Shown: positions 38,588 through 47,370 of the stretch, piece after piece
Numbering within the stretch: the first letter of the stretch is position 1
Layout: every line of letters starts with the position of its first letter
Origin: Mesorhizobium_K sp040049215
GTDB taxonomy: Bacteria > Pseudomonadota > Alphaproteobacteria > Rhizobiales > Rhizobiaceae
Direction: 5' to 3'
NCBI RefSeq assembly: GCF_040049215.1
Contig: NZ_JBDZDN010000004.1
Location: 186,001 to 250,000 of the forward strand
DNA length: 64,000 nucleotides
Program-made: the position numbers and the translations under genes
Notes under the pieces: generated by a model
What the model was told of the DNA's origin: nothing
The model's input: the letters and a program-made list of their open reading frames with translations, nothing else
Database searches by the model: none

Positions 38588-39651
38588 GGGACACTTCCGC
38601 CGGGCTGGAGGCAGCGCTTGCCATCACGCCAACGACGCTCTGCTGGCTTGGCCGCTTCGTGCTCGATGACGGTACGGTCATCCGCGTCACAACGCTGCCG
38701 CAGGACTTCACGGTCAACGTCGGGCACGGGTCGGAAACCTACGTCAAGGATGTGAGCTTCAAGGGCGCATCCCTGACCTTCCGTGGCAACGGCGCGGTCC
38801 CCGACGGCGAGGTCATCGCGCCCGTCGCCTTTACCGGCGCCTACGACGCAGAGGATGTTTTCGTCGGCGTCTTCGACGGCATGTCGGTGACGCTTTACAT
38901 CGTCAACTATGAGGATGCGGCCGACGGCGGGCTGCAGCTCGGCCCTTATACCAACGGACAGGTCAAGACCGACGACCGGGGCAAGATCGCGGCCTTCGAA
39001 CTTCGCGGCAAACTGGATCGCGCACGATTCATCAAGGTCGAGGAACTTTCGGTTACATGCCGCTCCGATCTCGGCGACATGCGTCCCGGCTACTGCGTCC
39101 TCCCGCTCTATCCCGATGATGTGGCCAGAAGCACCGCATATGCGGCGGGCGATTATGTGCGCTACGCGACGGCTGGAAACTACGGCAACCGGATGTTTGA
39201 ATGCACCACGGCTGGGACAACTGCCGGGTCTGCGCCGTCATACGACTACACAGTGAGCAATACCACAACGGACGGCTCAGCGGTCTTCACGGCGCGGGAA
39301 GCATGGGTCCGCTCGGCGGTCGTCGCCTCGGTCACTAGCAATGCCAAGTTTCGCTTGACGGTGACGGAAAGCCGCTCGGTCGACGGCTGGTTCGCCAATG
39401 GCGGGCTGGTCAAGTTCACCAGCGGCGCGAACGACGGTGTGGTCTGCACGGTGCGCAAATACACGCACTCGACCAAGGAGGTCGAGTTGTGGATCACGCC
39501 GCCGTTCACGGTCGCCGTTTCCGACACGCTCGAGATCATGCCCGGATGCGACAAGACCTTCGCCATGTGCCTCGCGCGCTTTGCCAACACCATCAATTTT
39601 CGTGGCGAGAACCTGTTGCCTGGCACTGACTATGTGAACGGGGCCGGCTGA
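38584..39651 (+). CDS. DUF2163 tail-tip protein (GTA gp13-like) with extra central domain
   Basis: 355 aa, GTG start in a GTGA overlap. N-terminal part matches DUF2163; the end (MPGCDKTFAMCLARFANTIN, FRGENLLPG) matches the Phage_BR0599/C-terminal segment. A middle stretch (AYAAGDYVRYATAGNYGNRM to WVRSAVV) looks like an inserted carbohydrate-binding-type module. No NlpC/P60 peptidase gene follows, unlike the gene-transfer-agent order. Confidence 0.85.
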   Translation: MRDTSAGLEAALAITPTTLCWLGRFVLDDGTVIRVTTLPQDFTVNVGHGSETYVKDVSFKGASLTFRGNGAVPDGEVIAPVAFTGAYDAEDVFVGVFDGMSVTLYIVNYEDAADGGLQLGPYTNGQVKTDDRGKIAAFELRGKLDRARFIKVEELSVTCRSDLGDMRPGYCVLPLYPDDVARSTAYAAGDYVRYATAGNYGNRMFECTTAGTTAGSAPSYDYTVSNTTTDGSAVFTAREAWVRSAVVASVTSNAKFRLTVTESRSVDGWFANGGLVKFTSGANDGVVCTVRKYTHSTKEVELWITPPFTVAVSDTLEIMPGCDKTFAMCLARFANTINFRGENLLPGTDYVNGAG

Positions 39652-42600
39652 TGGCTTACGCCTCCTTTCAAGGTCTGTCATGGGATGGCCTCCGTCTTAC
39701 AGTAGGAGGAATCACCGGCCCGATTTATTCAAGCCCGCAGGCCCCTGCATCGCAGCAACAGTTTCCTTCGTCCGCTTACGGGCAGACCATCCCGGTTATA
39801 TGGGGCAAAGCACGGGTGCCAGGCGCCTATATCTGGGCACCGGATATCATCGTCAAGGTCACGACCAGCGGGGCGATCCTCATCACGACTACGGTGACGG
39901 TGAGCCTATCCGCCCGCATTCGTTTCGCCCGCCCGTTGGTTGCCGATTCCCGGTGGAAGCTTCGCCGCCTCTGGGCCGATGGCATTTTGATCCTCGACAA
40001 CTCTACCGGCTACAAAAAGAGCGGCCTTAATGTCCGCTTCTATGACGGCCATTCCAGCCAGGTCCGTGACCCTCACATGGTCGACAAGGAGGGGGCCAGC
40101 AACGTCTCGGCGCATCGCGGCTATCTCGATATCGTCATCAAGAACTACAACCTCGGAACATCCGCAACCGAGCCGCCAGCCTTCGAAGCCGAGCTGGTGC
40201 AGGATGATGTCGGCGGGACCGAAGTCGACGAGTTCACCGGCTTCTTCAGCGACGACATCAACACGCATCCCGCCGCCGATTGGGATAACGGCGAGTTCTA
40301 CGGCATCTCGACTTCGGCAGGGTATCTGCGCCGCTTCAATATCGGAACGTACCAGGAGGTCTATGCCATCCCGATGACGGGCGTCCTGTCCGCAATCGAG
40401 GAAAATTCACTTCGCTACATCCCCGAAATGGACCGCCTGATCGCCGTCGATTACGTGCCGGGACCGGGCAACGGGGCCTATCCCTGCGTCATCGATCCGA
40501 CGACTGGCGCGGTGCTGGATCATGGCGACAAACTCGGCGTTGCCGGGCAGCAATGCAATACCATGATTGCCGTCGCCTTCGGCCAGACGGCAGGCGCAAT
40601 TATCACGGTCAGTTTCAACGTCGGGACGCTTTCAACCTACTCGTTCACTCCAATCGCGGTTGATCGTCAATTCCAGTCTGGCAATGCCTGGGACAGTCGC
40701 GGCGTTGTCGAATGCATCTGCGTCGGAACGATCAGGGAATCCGATGCAGACGTCTATCTCTGTGCCGACACCATCCTCTACAAGGCGCGGCTGACTTCGA
40801 ACGGCTTCCTTCTCGGCATCGAGACGTTCTACACCGACGCGGACAATCTCGTTTATTGTGTCTTCCACGACGATGACGTGGTTGTGTGGACCGATGCCGG
40901 CGAGGCAATCAGGCTCGACGGCGCGACAGGCGCAACGGTGTGGACGGCAACGGTCCCCTATCAGGTCGATACCGGCGCGCAGAACAGAGGTCTTGGCACT
41001 CCCGATCAGCTTCGGCTGGATGGCGTGTTCTACTACCAGGAAACGACCCGCTACAATTTCACTGACCTCGACACGGGAGAAACCGAAGAGATAGTCAAGT
41101 CGTCGGCGTCGGCTGAAAACTATGTCTACGACGGCGTGGGCAACGTTGCCATCACGACCGATAATACGGCCGACATCGCTGTCAGGACGGCCTTCAACCT
41201 TGCCGGGGACGGCCTCACCCGCGACCTTGAGGACTTTCTTGTCGACCTGATGGTGGCAGGCGGCTTCGAGGCATCCGAGATCGAGGTCGAGGGCGTTGAC
41301 GACCAGATCATCGGCGCCGTTATCGACATCACTGCGGGCGTGCGAGACATCGCCCGCCAGGTCTGCGATCCGTATTCGATCGCCATATTCGAGCGCGCCG
41401 ACAAGATCGTCTTCAAGCGGGCCAGCACCGACGGCTCTTTCGCGGTCGACGTGACAATCGCCGCGGCCGACACGATCGACCGTGGCGGCCAGTCCATTAC
41501 GGCTACAAAACGCAACCCGCAGGAGAAGCCGGCCAAGTACGGGCTCAACTATCGCGACGTCGATGAGGTCTATCAGGCGCGTCCGCAGTGGGGCGACATT
41601 CCCTCACTGCCATTGCCGGTGGTGGTCACGGAGATCGGCATCAAGGCCGACCTCCCGCTCATCATGGAAGCGGACACCGCCAAGGTCATAGCGACCAAGC
41701 GCATCTATCGCGATTTCGTGCAGGAGCACGAATTCACGGTCTCGCTGCCGGCTGAATTCCTGGCGATCGAGCCGGAGACAATCCCGCAGTTCACCTATGC
41801 CGGTCGGCTGATCACCGGAAGGGTTCTGGAGAACACCATCCATCCAAACTTCACGAATACGATCGTGATGACCGAGTTCCTGACTAGCGTATCCGTTTCG
41901 ATATCGGGTGGCACTGGCAGGCCGGTGGAGCCGGAGCCGGTCGGAACCGCCTCGAGCAAATATTACCATCTCGACATTCCGTTGATGGAGGATACCCACG
42001 ACACTGCCGGGGGAAGTCTGGTTCAATATCATGTGCTCGCCTCAACCGGGCAGCTGACATGGGACGGGGCCACGCTGTTCCGCAAAGACAGCGAGGGAAC
42101 CTACATCCCGCAGATTTCGCAGGCCGAAAACGGGCTGGTCGGAATCGCGCTCGATCTGCTGCCCGATTGGGATATTCCCTACGTCACGGAGATGACGCGG
42201 GAGATCACGGTCGCGATCATATCCGGCGATACCGATCTGCTGACCTCGGCGACTTATCAGGAGGTCTGCGAAGGCGCGAATATGTTCGCGATTGGCCAGC
42301 CGGGACGCTGGGAAATCTGCCACGTCATCGACATCACCGATAATGGCGATAACACGTTTACATTCACCGGATTGCGCAGGGGCAGGGGGACTTCAGAAGA
42401 GTTCACCGGGGATCACGCCATCGGGGATTTCGTCGTCTGGCTGGAGGACGACAACGTTCAACTGCTGGAATACACGATAGCGTCCCTAAACGATGCCTTC
42501 GACTTCAAGCCGGTTGGCTTTGGTGGAACGCTTGAGGGGACGATAGCGGTTAACCGCACCGTTACGGGCGAGGCCGAGAAAATCCCGAAGCCGTGCCAGT

Positions 42601-42935
42601 TGGACGCGGCGCTCGACGGGGCCGATATCGACCTGTCGTGGGTGAGGCGTTCGCGCATCGGTCCCTATTGGGCCAAGGATGGCGAAGATACCTATACCAC
42701 GCCGCTCGGGGAAAGCCTGGAGCAGTACGTCATCCGCATCAAGGACGGGCCGGGCGGCACAGTGGACAGGACCGTCACCGTCGATGACGCGACGGCCTAC
42801 ACCTACACGGCGGCGGATCAAACCACCTATTCAGGCGGGACGTTCTCTGCCGGCGATTCCTTCACCTTCGACATTCGTCAGGTGTCCGGCACGGGCGTTG
42901 TCTGCCCGACACGCGAAGTGACTGTCACGCTCTAA
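39651..42935 (+). CDS. Tail hub / host-specificity protein (GTA gp15-like)
   Basis: 1094 aa. The N-terminus (GQTIPVIWGKARVPGAYIWA) is the family hallmark of this baseplate hub; the middle has NPQEKPAKYGLNYRDVDEVY and an EHEFTVSLPAEFLAIEP segment; the C-terminus has a fibronectin-like module (LDAALDGADIDLSWVRRSRI). It caps the tail and leads to the fibres. The largest gene of the prophage. Starts in an ATGA-type overlap. Confidence 0.88.
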   Translation: MAYASFQGLSWDGLRLTVGGITGPIYSSPQAPASQQQFPSSAYGQTIPVIWGKARVPGAYIWAPDIIVKVTTSGAILITTTVTVSLSARIRFARPLVADSRWKLRRLWADGILILDNSTGYKKSGLNVRFYDGHSSQVRDPHMVDKEGASNVSAHRGYLDIVIKNYNLGTSATEPPAFEAELVQDDVGGTEVDEFTGFFSDDINTHPAADWDNGEFYGISTSAGYLRRFNIGTYQEVYAIPMTGVLSAIEENSLRYIPEMDRLIAVDYVPGPGNGAYPCVIDPTTGAVLDHGDKLGVAGQQCNTMIAVAFGQTAGAIITVSFNVGTLSTYSFTPIAVDRQFQSGNAWDSRGVVECICVGTIRESDADVYLCADTILYKARLTSNGFLLGIETFYTDADNLVYCVFHDDDVVVWTDAGEAIRLDGATGATVWTATVPYQVDTGAQNRGLGTPDQLRLDGVFYYQETTRYNFTDLDTGETEEIVKSSASAENYVYDGVGNVAITTDNTADIAVRTAFNLAGDGLTRDLEDFLVDLMVAGGFEASEIEVEGVDDQIIGAVIDITAGVRDIARQVCDPYSIAIFERADKIVFKRASTDGSFAVDVTIAAADTIDRGGQSITATKRNPQEKPAKYGLNYRDVDEVYQARPQWGDIPSLPLPVVVTEIGIKADLPLIMEADTAKVIATKRIYRDFVQEHEFTVSLPAEFLAIEPETIPQFTYAGRLITGRVLENTIHPNFTNTIVMTEFLTSVSVSISGGTGRPVEPEPVGTASSKYYHLDIPLMEDTHDTAGGSLVQYHVLASTGQLTWDGATLFRKDSEGTYIPQISQAENGLVGIALDLLPDWDIPYVTEMTREITVAIISGDTDLLTSATYQEVCEGANMFAIGQPGRWEICHVIDITDNGDNTFTFTGLRRGRGTSEEFTGDHAIGDFVVWLEDDNVQLLEYTIASLNDAFDFKPVGFGGTLEGTIAVNRTVTGEAEKIPKPCQLDAALDGADIDLSWVRRSRIGPYWAKDGEDTYTTPLGESLEQYVIRIKDGPGGTVDRTVTVDDATAYTYTAADQTTYSGGTFSAGDSFTFDIRQVSGTGVVCPTREVTVTL

Positions 42936-42944
42936 GGAGCCTTC

Positions 42945-43688
42945 ATGGCACATGATCTAAATCTCCCGAGCATTGCCGATGCTCAGGCCGATGGCCAATG
43001 GCAGTCGAGCAACGACGGCGATGCTGCGCTTGCGAATGCCGTCCAGGACATCTTGTCTGTCGATTTCTCTGGCGGCAACGTCACGCTGACTTCCACACAG
43101 TTCCGGTCGGCATTCTGCTTCATTCCAAGTGGCCTTTCAGCCAATCGCGACCTGACCATTCCCGGCGTCAAGCGCGCTCAGTTCATGGTCGATAATACGG
43201 ACACGACGGAGACCATCACGGTCAAGCGCGGATCGACCAGCATCGCGGTTGCCGCCGGCCATGTCGGCATTTTCAACACGGACGGCACGACCAACAGTCT
43301 TGGCGGTTTCGTTGTCCGCACCGGAGCGCCGAGCCTCATCAATAGCGCCTACGACTTCGGCATGACCTTCGGCTCCACGCCGGCAACTGACGAAGTGCTG
43401 GGGCGCGTTCGGATTGGGCGCAATATAACCATCCCCGCGAATATGTCCGGCGCTTCTGGGGGCGTTTCCGTCAACCCGACAGCCACGTTTGATATCGACG
43501 TGCTGGACGATGGTGTCTCTATCGGGACAATCTCTGTTTCGACGGGTGGCGCGGCAACCTTCACCACGACAAGCGGCACTGCAAAAACGGTCGCTGCCGG
43601 TTCGGAAATTCGCTTCGACGCACCCACCACACCCGATGCGACGGTTGAGGGCGGCAGTTTCGTCATCCTGGCGACGGTGACTTCCTGA
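42945..43688 (+). CDS. Tail fibre-like protein (247 aa)
   Basis: Beta-rich: AVQDILSVDFSGGNVTLTST, ITVKRGSTSIAVAAGHVGIF, TFDIDVLDDGVSIGTISVST. The N-terminal region probably attaches to the hub; the C-terminal half resembles fibre knob sequences. Overlaps the next fibre gene by one base. Confidence 0.75.
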   Translation: MAHDLNLPSIADAQADGQWQSSNDGDAALANAVQDILSVDFSGGNVTLTSTQFRSAFCFIPSGLSANRDLTIPGVKRAQFMVDNTDTTETITVKRGSTSIAVAAGHVGIFNTDGTTNSLGGFVVRTGAPSLINSAYDFGMTFGSTPATDEVLGRVRIGRNITIPANMSGASGGVSVNPTATFDIDVLDDGVSIGTISVSTGGAATFTTTSGTAKTVAAGSEIRFDAPTTPDATVEGGSFVILATVTS

Positions 43689-45016
43689 TGCTGCTCTATT
43701 CCTCCTTCCTTGCCGGCGCCGGTGGTGCTGCGGGTACGCTGCCGCCTTTCATCGGTGCCCTGGCGAAGCGCATCACCTCGACGCAATCGGTATCGACGGC
43801 GACCTTCACGCCCATCGACTACAACGGCGAGGAATACGATACCGCATCGTTCCACGACAATTCGTCCAATCCGTCGCGCTTCACGGTTCCGGCGGCCTAC
43901 AACGGGCGGAAGGGGCGTCTGTCGGGGAATCTCAAATCGGCGACTGCCAACACCGTCCTTGCCGTCCAGAACAAGAACGCAGGCAACTATCAGGGCGGCG
44001 GCAGTCAGGACGCCACAACGTCGAGCCCCAACAATGTGAACTTCATGGGGGCGCCGGTAGCGCTGGCGACCGGTGACTATTTCCAGAACGTCGCATGGAT
44101 CAATGCGGCCACAGGCGTTCCGGCTGATGACGCGAATTGGGGGCAGCTCGAGGTTTTCCCGACGAGCTTTGCCGGGGCGCTGGTCAAGCATTCCGCCACG
44201 CAGTCGATAAGCTCGTCCCTGCATCCGGTGACGCTCGCATGGGACGGCGAGGAATACGATACAGATGCCTTCCACGATACCGTCACTAATAATTCCCGTC
44301 TGACGATCCCGGCTGCCTTCAACGGGCGCCACGTCCGACTGTCAGTCGGCATCGTACTGCCGGGCGCCAGCACAAGCGCGGTTGCGGTCATCATCCAGAA
44401 GAACGGGGCGGACGTTCACGGCCTGCCATTGAAGCTTCAGGCGGTTTCCGGCACTGAGCAGTTCAGCTGCGTCAGCGCCCCCATACAGGTTGCAACCGGC
44501 GACTATTTCACGGTCGTTATGTACTACTTCAACGCCTCGGCACAGAACGTCCCAGCCGCCGATGCGAATGTCTGGTTTGCGATTGACGTTCTGCCGAACC
44601 CGTTCAGCGGAGCACTGGTCAAGCGCACGACAAACCAGCTTATTTCCAGCACTACAGCAATCATGACCTGGGAGGCCGAGCAATACGATGTCGGCGGCTG
44701 GTGGAGCGGTGGATCACCGACAAGACTCACGGTTCCGTCTGGGGTTACGAAGGTCCGCCTGACGGCAAACATTCGGCCAGGCTCAACATCGGGTAAAATC
44801 TTCATCCGAACACTAAAGAACGGTTCGTCGTTTGTCGGGATGCTTGCAGAGGGGGCCGCGCCAGGCACCAGCGGCTCTCCGGAAGCGCCGGGAGGCGTGT
44901 CGGCTGTCGTGGCTGTATCGGCGGGAGATTATTTCGAGCTTGAGGTGACGGACGCTTCGTCGGAGAATTTCGGATCATCGACTAACGTCTGGTTCTCGAT
45001 CGAGGCCGTTGAATAG
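43688..45016 (+). CDS. Receptor-binding-type fibre protein with triplicated domain
   Basis: 442 aa. After a hydrophobic/Gly-rich N-terminus come three copies of a roughly 140-residue domain, each beginning GALxKRxT/HxxTQxISS and containing GEEYDTxxFHD...SRLTIPxAxNG and a VATGDYF segment (copies begin near residues 23, 163 and 302). The pattern resembles C1q/TNF-like jelly-roll units. Likely the host-range determinant. A strong hairpin follows. Confidence 0.78.
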   Translation: MLLYSSFLAGAGGAAGTLPPFIGALAKRITSTQSVSTATFTPIDYNGEEYDTASFHDNSSNPSRFTVPAAYNGRKGRLSGNLKSATANTVLAVQNKNAGNYQGGGSQDATTSSPNNVNFMGAPVALATGDYFQNVAWINAATGVPADDANWGQLEVFPTSFAGALVKHSATQSISSSLHPVTLAWDGEEYDTDAFHDTVTNNSRLTIPAAFNGRHVRLSVGIVLPGASTSAVAVIIQKNGADVHGLPLKLQAVSGTEQFSCVSAPIQVATGDYFTVVMYYFNASAQNVPAADANVWFAIDVLPNPFSGALVKRTTNQLISSTTAIMTWEAEQYDVGGWWSGGSPTRLTVPSGVTKVRLTANIRPGSTSGKIFIRTLKNGSSFVGMLAEGAAPGTSGSPEAPGGVSAVVAVSAGDYFELEVTDASSENFGSSTNVWFSIEAVE

Positions 45017-45018
45017 GA

Positions 45019-45044
45019 AAGAGGCCGGCGGTTACGCCGGCCTC
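45019..45044 (+). terminator. Strong hairpin after fibre gene
   Basis: AGAGGCCGGCG-GTTA-CGCCGGCCTCT: perfect 11-bp stem with a 4-base loop directly after the fibre stop codon. No T-run, but its stability suggests a terminator or transcript end. Confidence 0.75.
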
Positions 45045-45085
45045 TCCGGGGCTTGCTCGCGACCTGGTGCCGTGAGCGGGGGCAA

Positions 45086-45232
45086 TCAGCCTGCAAACGC
45101 CATTCCGGCGGCAATGCCGAGACCGATAGCAACGCCGGTGAGAAGGTTGCCGGCCAGCGCCGTCAGCACCGGCCGCCAGTCGAAACGCGGCGCGGTCAGC
45201 GCCGCTTCAAGGTCAGAGAATATCCGTTCCAT
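45086..45232 (-). CDS. Possible antisense small TM protein (48 aa)
   Basis: On the minus strand in the 293-base gap of the late region: MERIFSDLEAALTAPRFDWR followed by a Gly/Ala/Leu span. A basic-acidic N-terminus plus one membrane segment is coherent. No good ribosome site precedes the ATG at 45232; GGAGGAAG lies 20 or more bases upstream. If real it could be expressed in the lysogen. Confidence 0.4.
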   Translation of the reverse strand: MERIFSDLEAALTAPRFDWRPVLTALAGNLLTGVAIGLGIAAGMAFAG

Positions 45233-45245
45233 GCGGACAATATAG

Positions 45246-45266
45246 TCACTTCCTCCGCGGAAGTGA
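45246..45266. promoter_or_regulatory. Inverted repeat before lysis genes
   Basis: TCACTTCC-TCCGC-GGAAGTGA: perfect 8-bp arms, 5-base spacer, in the gap between the fibre terminator and the amidase start. It could be an operator for the small minus-strand gene or for a lysis promoter. It is unlike the repressor operators. Confidence 0.5.
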
Positions 45267-45309
45267 ATCAAGATTTTCGGCCTGTAGATAACCCAAGGAA
45301 TTACCAGCC

Positions 45310-45840
45310 ATGACCATCCCCGCGGACTGGATGCCGCCGGCGAAGCTTTCGCGCGTCATCCTTCACTGGACGGCCGGCAGCCATAAGGCGACCGACTTCG
45401 ACCGCCAGCACTATCATGTGCTGATCGAGGGCGACGGCAGAGTGGTGAAGGGCTTTCCATCAATTGCCCTCAACAGCGAGCCGAAGGTAAAGACTGGCTA
45501 TGCGGCTCACACCCGCAATTGCAACACCGGCTCGATCGGGCTTTCGCTGTGCAGCATGGCTGGCGCGATCGAGCGGCCATTTCAACCCGGCTCTCATCCG
45601 CTGACAAAGGCGCAGTGGGAAATGGGATCGACGGTCGCTGCCGAGATCTGCAAGCGCTACTCAATCCCCGTGACGGCGAAGACCGTGCTTTCCCATGCCG
45701 AAGTGCAGGTCAACCTCGGCATCGCCCAGCGTGGAAAATGGGACATTGCGGTGCTGCCGTTCGATAGGTTTTTCGACACGGCGCGCGAGTGCGGCGACAG
45801 GTTCCGCGCCGAGACCGCGGCAAAGCTGGCGAGGCTCTGA
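45310..45840 (+). CDS. Endolysin, N-acetylmuramoyl-L-alanine amidase (amidase_2)
   Basis: 176 aa. Zinc ligands His19 (VILHWTAG), His129 (VLSHAEV) and Asp145 (GKWDIAV), plus YHVLIEGDG and NTGSIGLSLC, match the amidase_2 fold. Cleaves the amide bond between muramic acid and peptide stem at the end of the lytic cycle. No signal peptide, so it needs the holin. Overlaps the holin-like gene by one base. Confidence 0.92.
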   Translation: MTIPADWMPPAKLSRVILHWTAGSHKATDFDRQHYHVLIEGDGRVVKGFPSIALNSEPKVKTGYAAHTRNCNTGSIGLSLCSMAGAIERPFQPGSHPLTKAQWEMGSTVAAEICKRYSIPVTAKTVLSHAEVQVNLGIAQRGKWDIAVLPFDRFFDTARECGDRFRAETAAKLARL

Positions 45841-46139
45841 TGTTCTTCGACAAGCTCGGCTCCGACGACTGGCGCATCCGCCGCCGGATCATCGTTCTCC
45901 TGCTGATCTGGTGCGTGGCGATGGTGACCTACATCGCCATCTTCGGCCCGCCCGACCAGCTGCGCGAGGCGATCGCGACGGCGCTGATCATCCTGATCGG
46001 CTCGATCGTCGGCTCCTACGTCTTCGGCGTCATCTGGGACGACAAGAGCAAGACGCCTAGCACGAAGACGAAGATCACGAGCGAAGTCATCACCGGGCCG
46101 GAGACGCCTGTCGCGGAACAAGAGGGGCGACCGGAATGA
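45840..46139 (+). CDS. Holin-like membrane protein (99 aa)
   Basis: Starts MFFDKLGSDDWRIRRR. Residues 17-36 (IIVLLLIWCVAMVTYIAIFG) and 43-65 (AIATALIILIGSIVGSYVFG) are membrane spans; the C-terminus is charged and disordered. Placed between amidase and spanin genes, so a holin role is likely. Confidence 0.78.
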   Translation: MFFDKLGSDDWRIRRRIIVLLLIWCVAMVTYIAIFGPPDQLREAIATALIILIGSIVGSYVFGVIWDDKSKTPSTKTKITSEVITGPETPVAEQEGRPE

Positions 46140-46519
46140 CCGTCATCCTGGGCGCCCTGTGGAATGTCGCCAAGATCGCCATTCCCGTCCCTCTGGTCGT
46201 GATCGCGCTGGCCTTTGGCTGGTGGCAGATCGACAAGACGTCAGCCGTGCGCCGCGCGGTCGACGACGCCCTCACCGAAGCCGTCGCCGGGGCGAAGATC
46301 GCCGCGCTCGAGGCGCGGATCGTGGAGAACGAACGCCAGCTCGCCGCCGGCCGGAAAGCCGCCGAGGGATTCGCCGAACTGCTGCGCCAGGCGCAGCTCA
46401 GGGAAGCGCAGCAAGCCGCGATTGATGCCGAAGAGGATGCCGACTATGAAGCCGAACTTGCTGCCGCTGGCCGTAGCTGCGGGCTTAGCACTGACGATCT
46501 CGACTGGCTGCGCCGGTAA
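46136..46519 (+). CDS. i-spanin (Rz-like)
   Basis: 127 aa. One N-terminal membrane anchor (IAIPVPLVVIALAFGWWQID) followed by a long periplasmic coiled coil (AALEARIVENERQLAAGRKA). Works with the o-spanin to disrupt the outer membrane. The second half of the gene hosts the start of the o-spanin in another frame. Confidence 0.8.
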   Translation: MTVILGALWNVAKIAIPVPLVVIALAFGWWQIDKTSAVRRAVDDALTEAVAGAKIAALEARIVENERQLAAGRKAAEGFAELLRQAQLREAQQAAIDAEEDADYEAELAAAGRSCGLSTDDLDWLRR

Positions 46520-46760
46520 AGCGGGGCTGCTGGCGAAGATCGGGGCCGAGCAGGGACGGTCGGCCGCCGGCGTCACCCTGCCCGATCTTCCACCTGACTG
46601 CCGGAAGGAAGAGCCGCACGCTGCGCTTGCCGTGGGCATGGAGGCCCGCGTGGCGCTCCGGGCCGAGCGAAGGGCCACCGCCCGCGCCAACGCGCGCGTG
46701 GGGCGCTGCGCCGGCTTCTACGACGAGACGAAGGCCGGGCTGGAGGGGCGCGCGCCGTGA
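46446..46760 (+). CDS. o-spanin lipoprotein (Rz1-like), starts within Rz
   Basis: 104 aa. MKPNLLPLAVAAGLALTIST followed by GC: a lipoprotein signal with lipobox STGC. The ATG lies 74 bases inside the Rz-like gene in another frame, the classical embedded/overlapping spanin layout. The body is Arg/Ala-rich with a final Cys. Confidence 0.78.
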   Translation: MKPNLLPLAVAAGLALTISTGCAGKAGLLAKIGAEQGRSAAGVTLPDLPPDCRKEEPHAALAVGMEARVALRAERRATARANARVGRCAGFYDETKAGLEGRAP

Positions 46761-46834
46761 TCCCGCTCTGCATCGCCGCGCTTCTCTGCGCGTTCACCAT
46801 CATCGAAATGAAACTGGCAAGGGGCTGGGGATGA
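46757..46834 (+). CDS. 25-residue TM peptide
   Basis: GTG start in a GTGA overlap with the o-spanin stop, and an ATGA overlap with the next start: MIPLCIAALLCAFTIIEMKL ending ARGWG. Nearly all membrane span with a short basic tail. The two-sided coupling argues it is translated. Possibly a second holin or antiholin-type peptide. Confidence 0.5.
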   Translation: MIPLCIAALLCAFTIIEMKLARGWG

Positions 46835-47193
46835 CGGATGTGCCTATCGAATCGCAAGTAGCCCGGCTCGACGAGCGGCTGAATTCAATAGAGAGAATTC
46901 TCGTCGGCATCGCAGATGCGCAGAAGGAAGCCGTCGACAGCCGCCGCCGCGGCTATGAGGCCCAGGAGCGCACCGAGCGCGAGATGATAGGCATCAACCA
47001 TCGCCTGACGGCGGTTGAGCGCAACATGGACTCGATCCGCCCGACTACGGCAGAGCTCGAGCGGGTCCGCGATCGAGTGCAGTTCGCCGGGAAACTCGGG
47101 CAAGGACTCTGGTCGATCGGCAAGGGGCTGCTGTCTGCCGCCGCCGGCGCAGCCGCCGCCTGGTATGCGCTGACCGGCAGGCCGCCACCGTGA
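46831..47193 (+). CDS. DUF1515-like coiled-coil membrane protein
   Basis: 120 aa. ARLDERLNSIERILVGIADA and MIGINHRLTAVERNMDSI form a coiled coil; the C-terminus (LGQGLWSIGKGLLSAAAGAA) is a TM span. DUF1515 proteins occur in rhizobial prophages near lysis genes. It is the last gene before the terminator at 47224-47247. Confidence 0.72.
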   Translation: MTDVPIESQVARLDERLNSIERILVGIADAQKEAVDSRRRGYEAQERTEREMIGINHRLTAVERNMDSIRPTTAELERVRDRVQFAGKLGQGLWSIGKGLLSAAAGAAAAWYALTGRPPP

Positions 47194-47223
47194 CCTGCGA
47201 ACCTGCGCAAAAACGCTTGTCTC

Positions 47224-47247
47224 GCCCCGCCCCGGCGGGGCTTTTTT
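47224..47247 (+). terminator. Rho-independent terminator of late operon
   Basis: GCCCCGCC-CC-GGCGGGGC followed by six T: an 8-bp stem with U-tract, 30 bases after the DUF1515-like stop. The clearest intrinsic terminator of the prophage. Confidence 0.9.
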
Positions 47248-47276
47248 CGTTTTGGGACTGCGCTATGCTGGCCGGG

Positions 47277-47369
47277 ATGAAGCCCTATCCCCGCCGCACC
47301 AGGCTCGCCTTCCTCGCCGGCATGGCCGCCGCGGCGCTGGCCGTCGCCGCCATCCAGTGGCTCGGCTGA
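47277..47369 (+). CDS. 30-residue TM peptide after terminator
   Basis: MKPYPRRTRLAFLAGMAAAA ending AVAAIQWLG: basic N-terminus plus one span. It lies beyond the late terminator and one base before the next gene start, so it may be a separately expressed moron. Weak ribosome site. Confidence 0.4.
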   Translation: MKPYPRRTRLAFLAGMAAAALAVAAIQWLG

Positions 47370-47370
47370 C

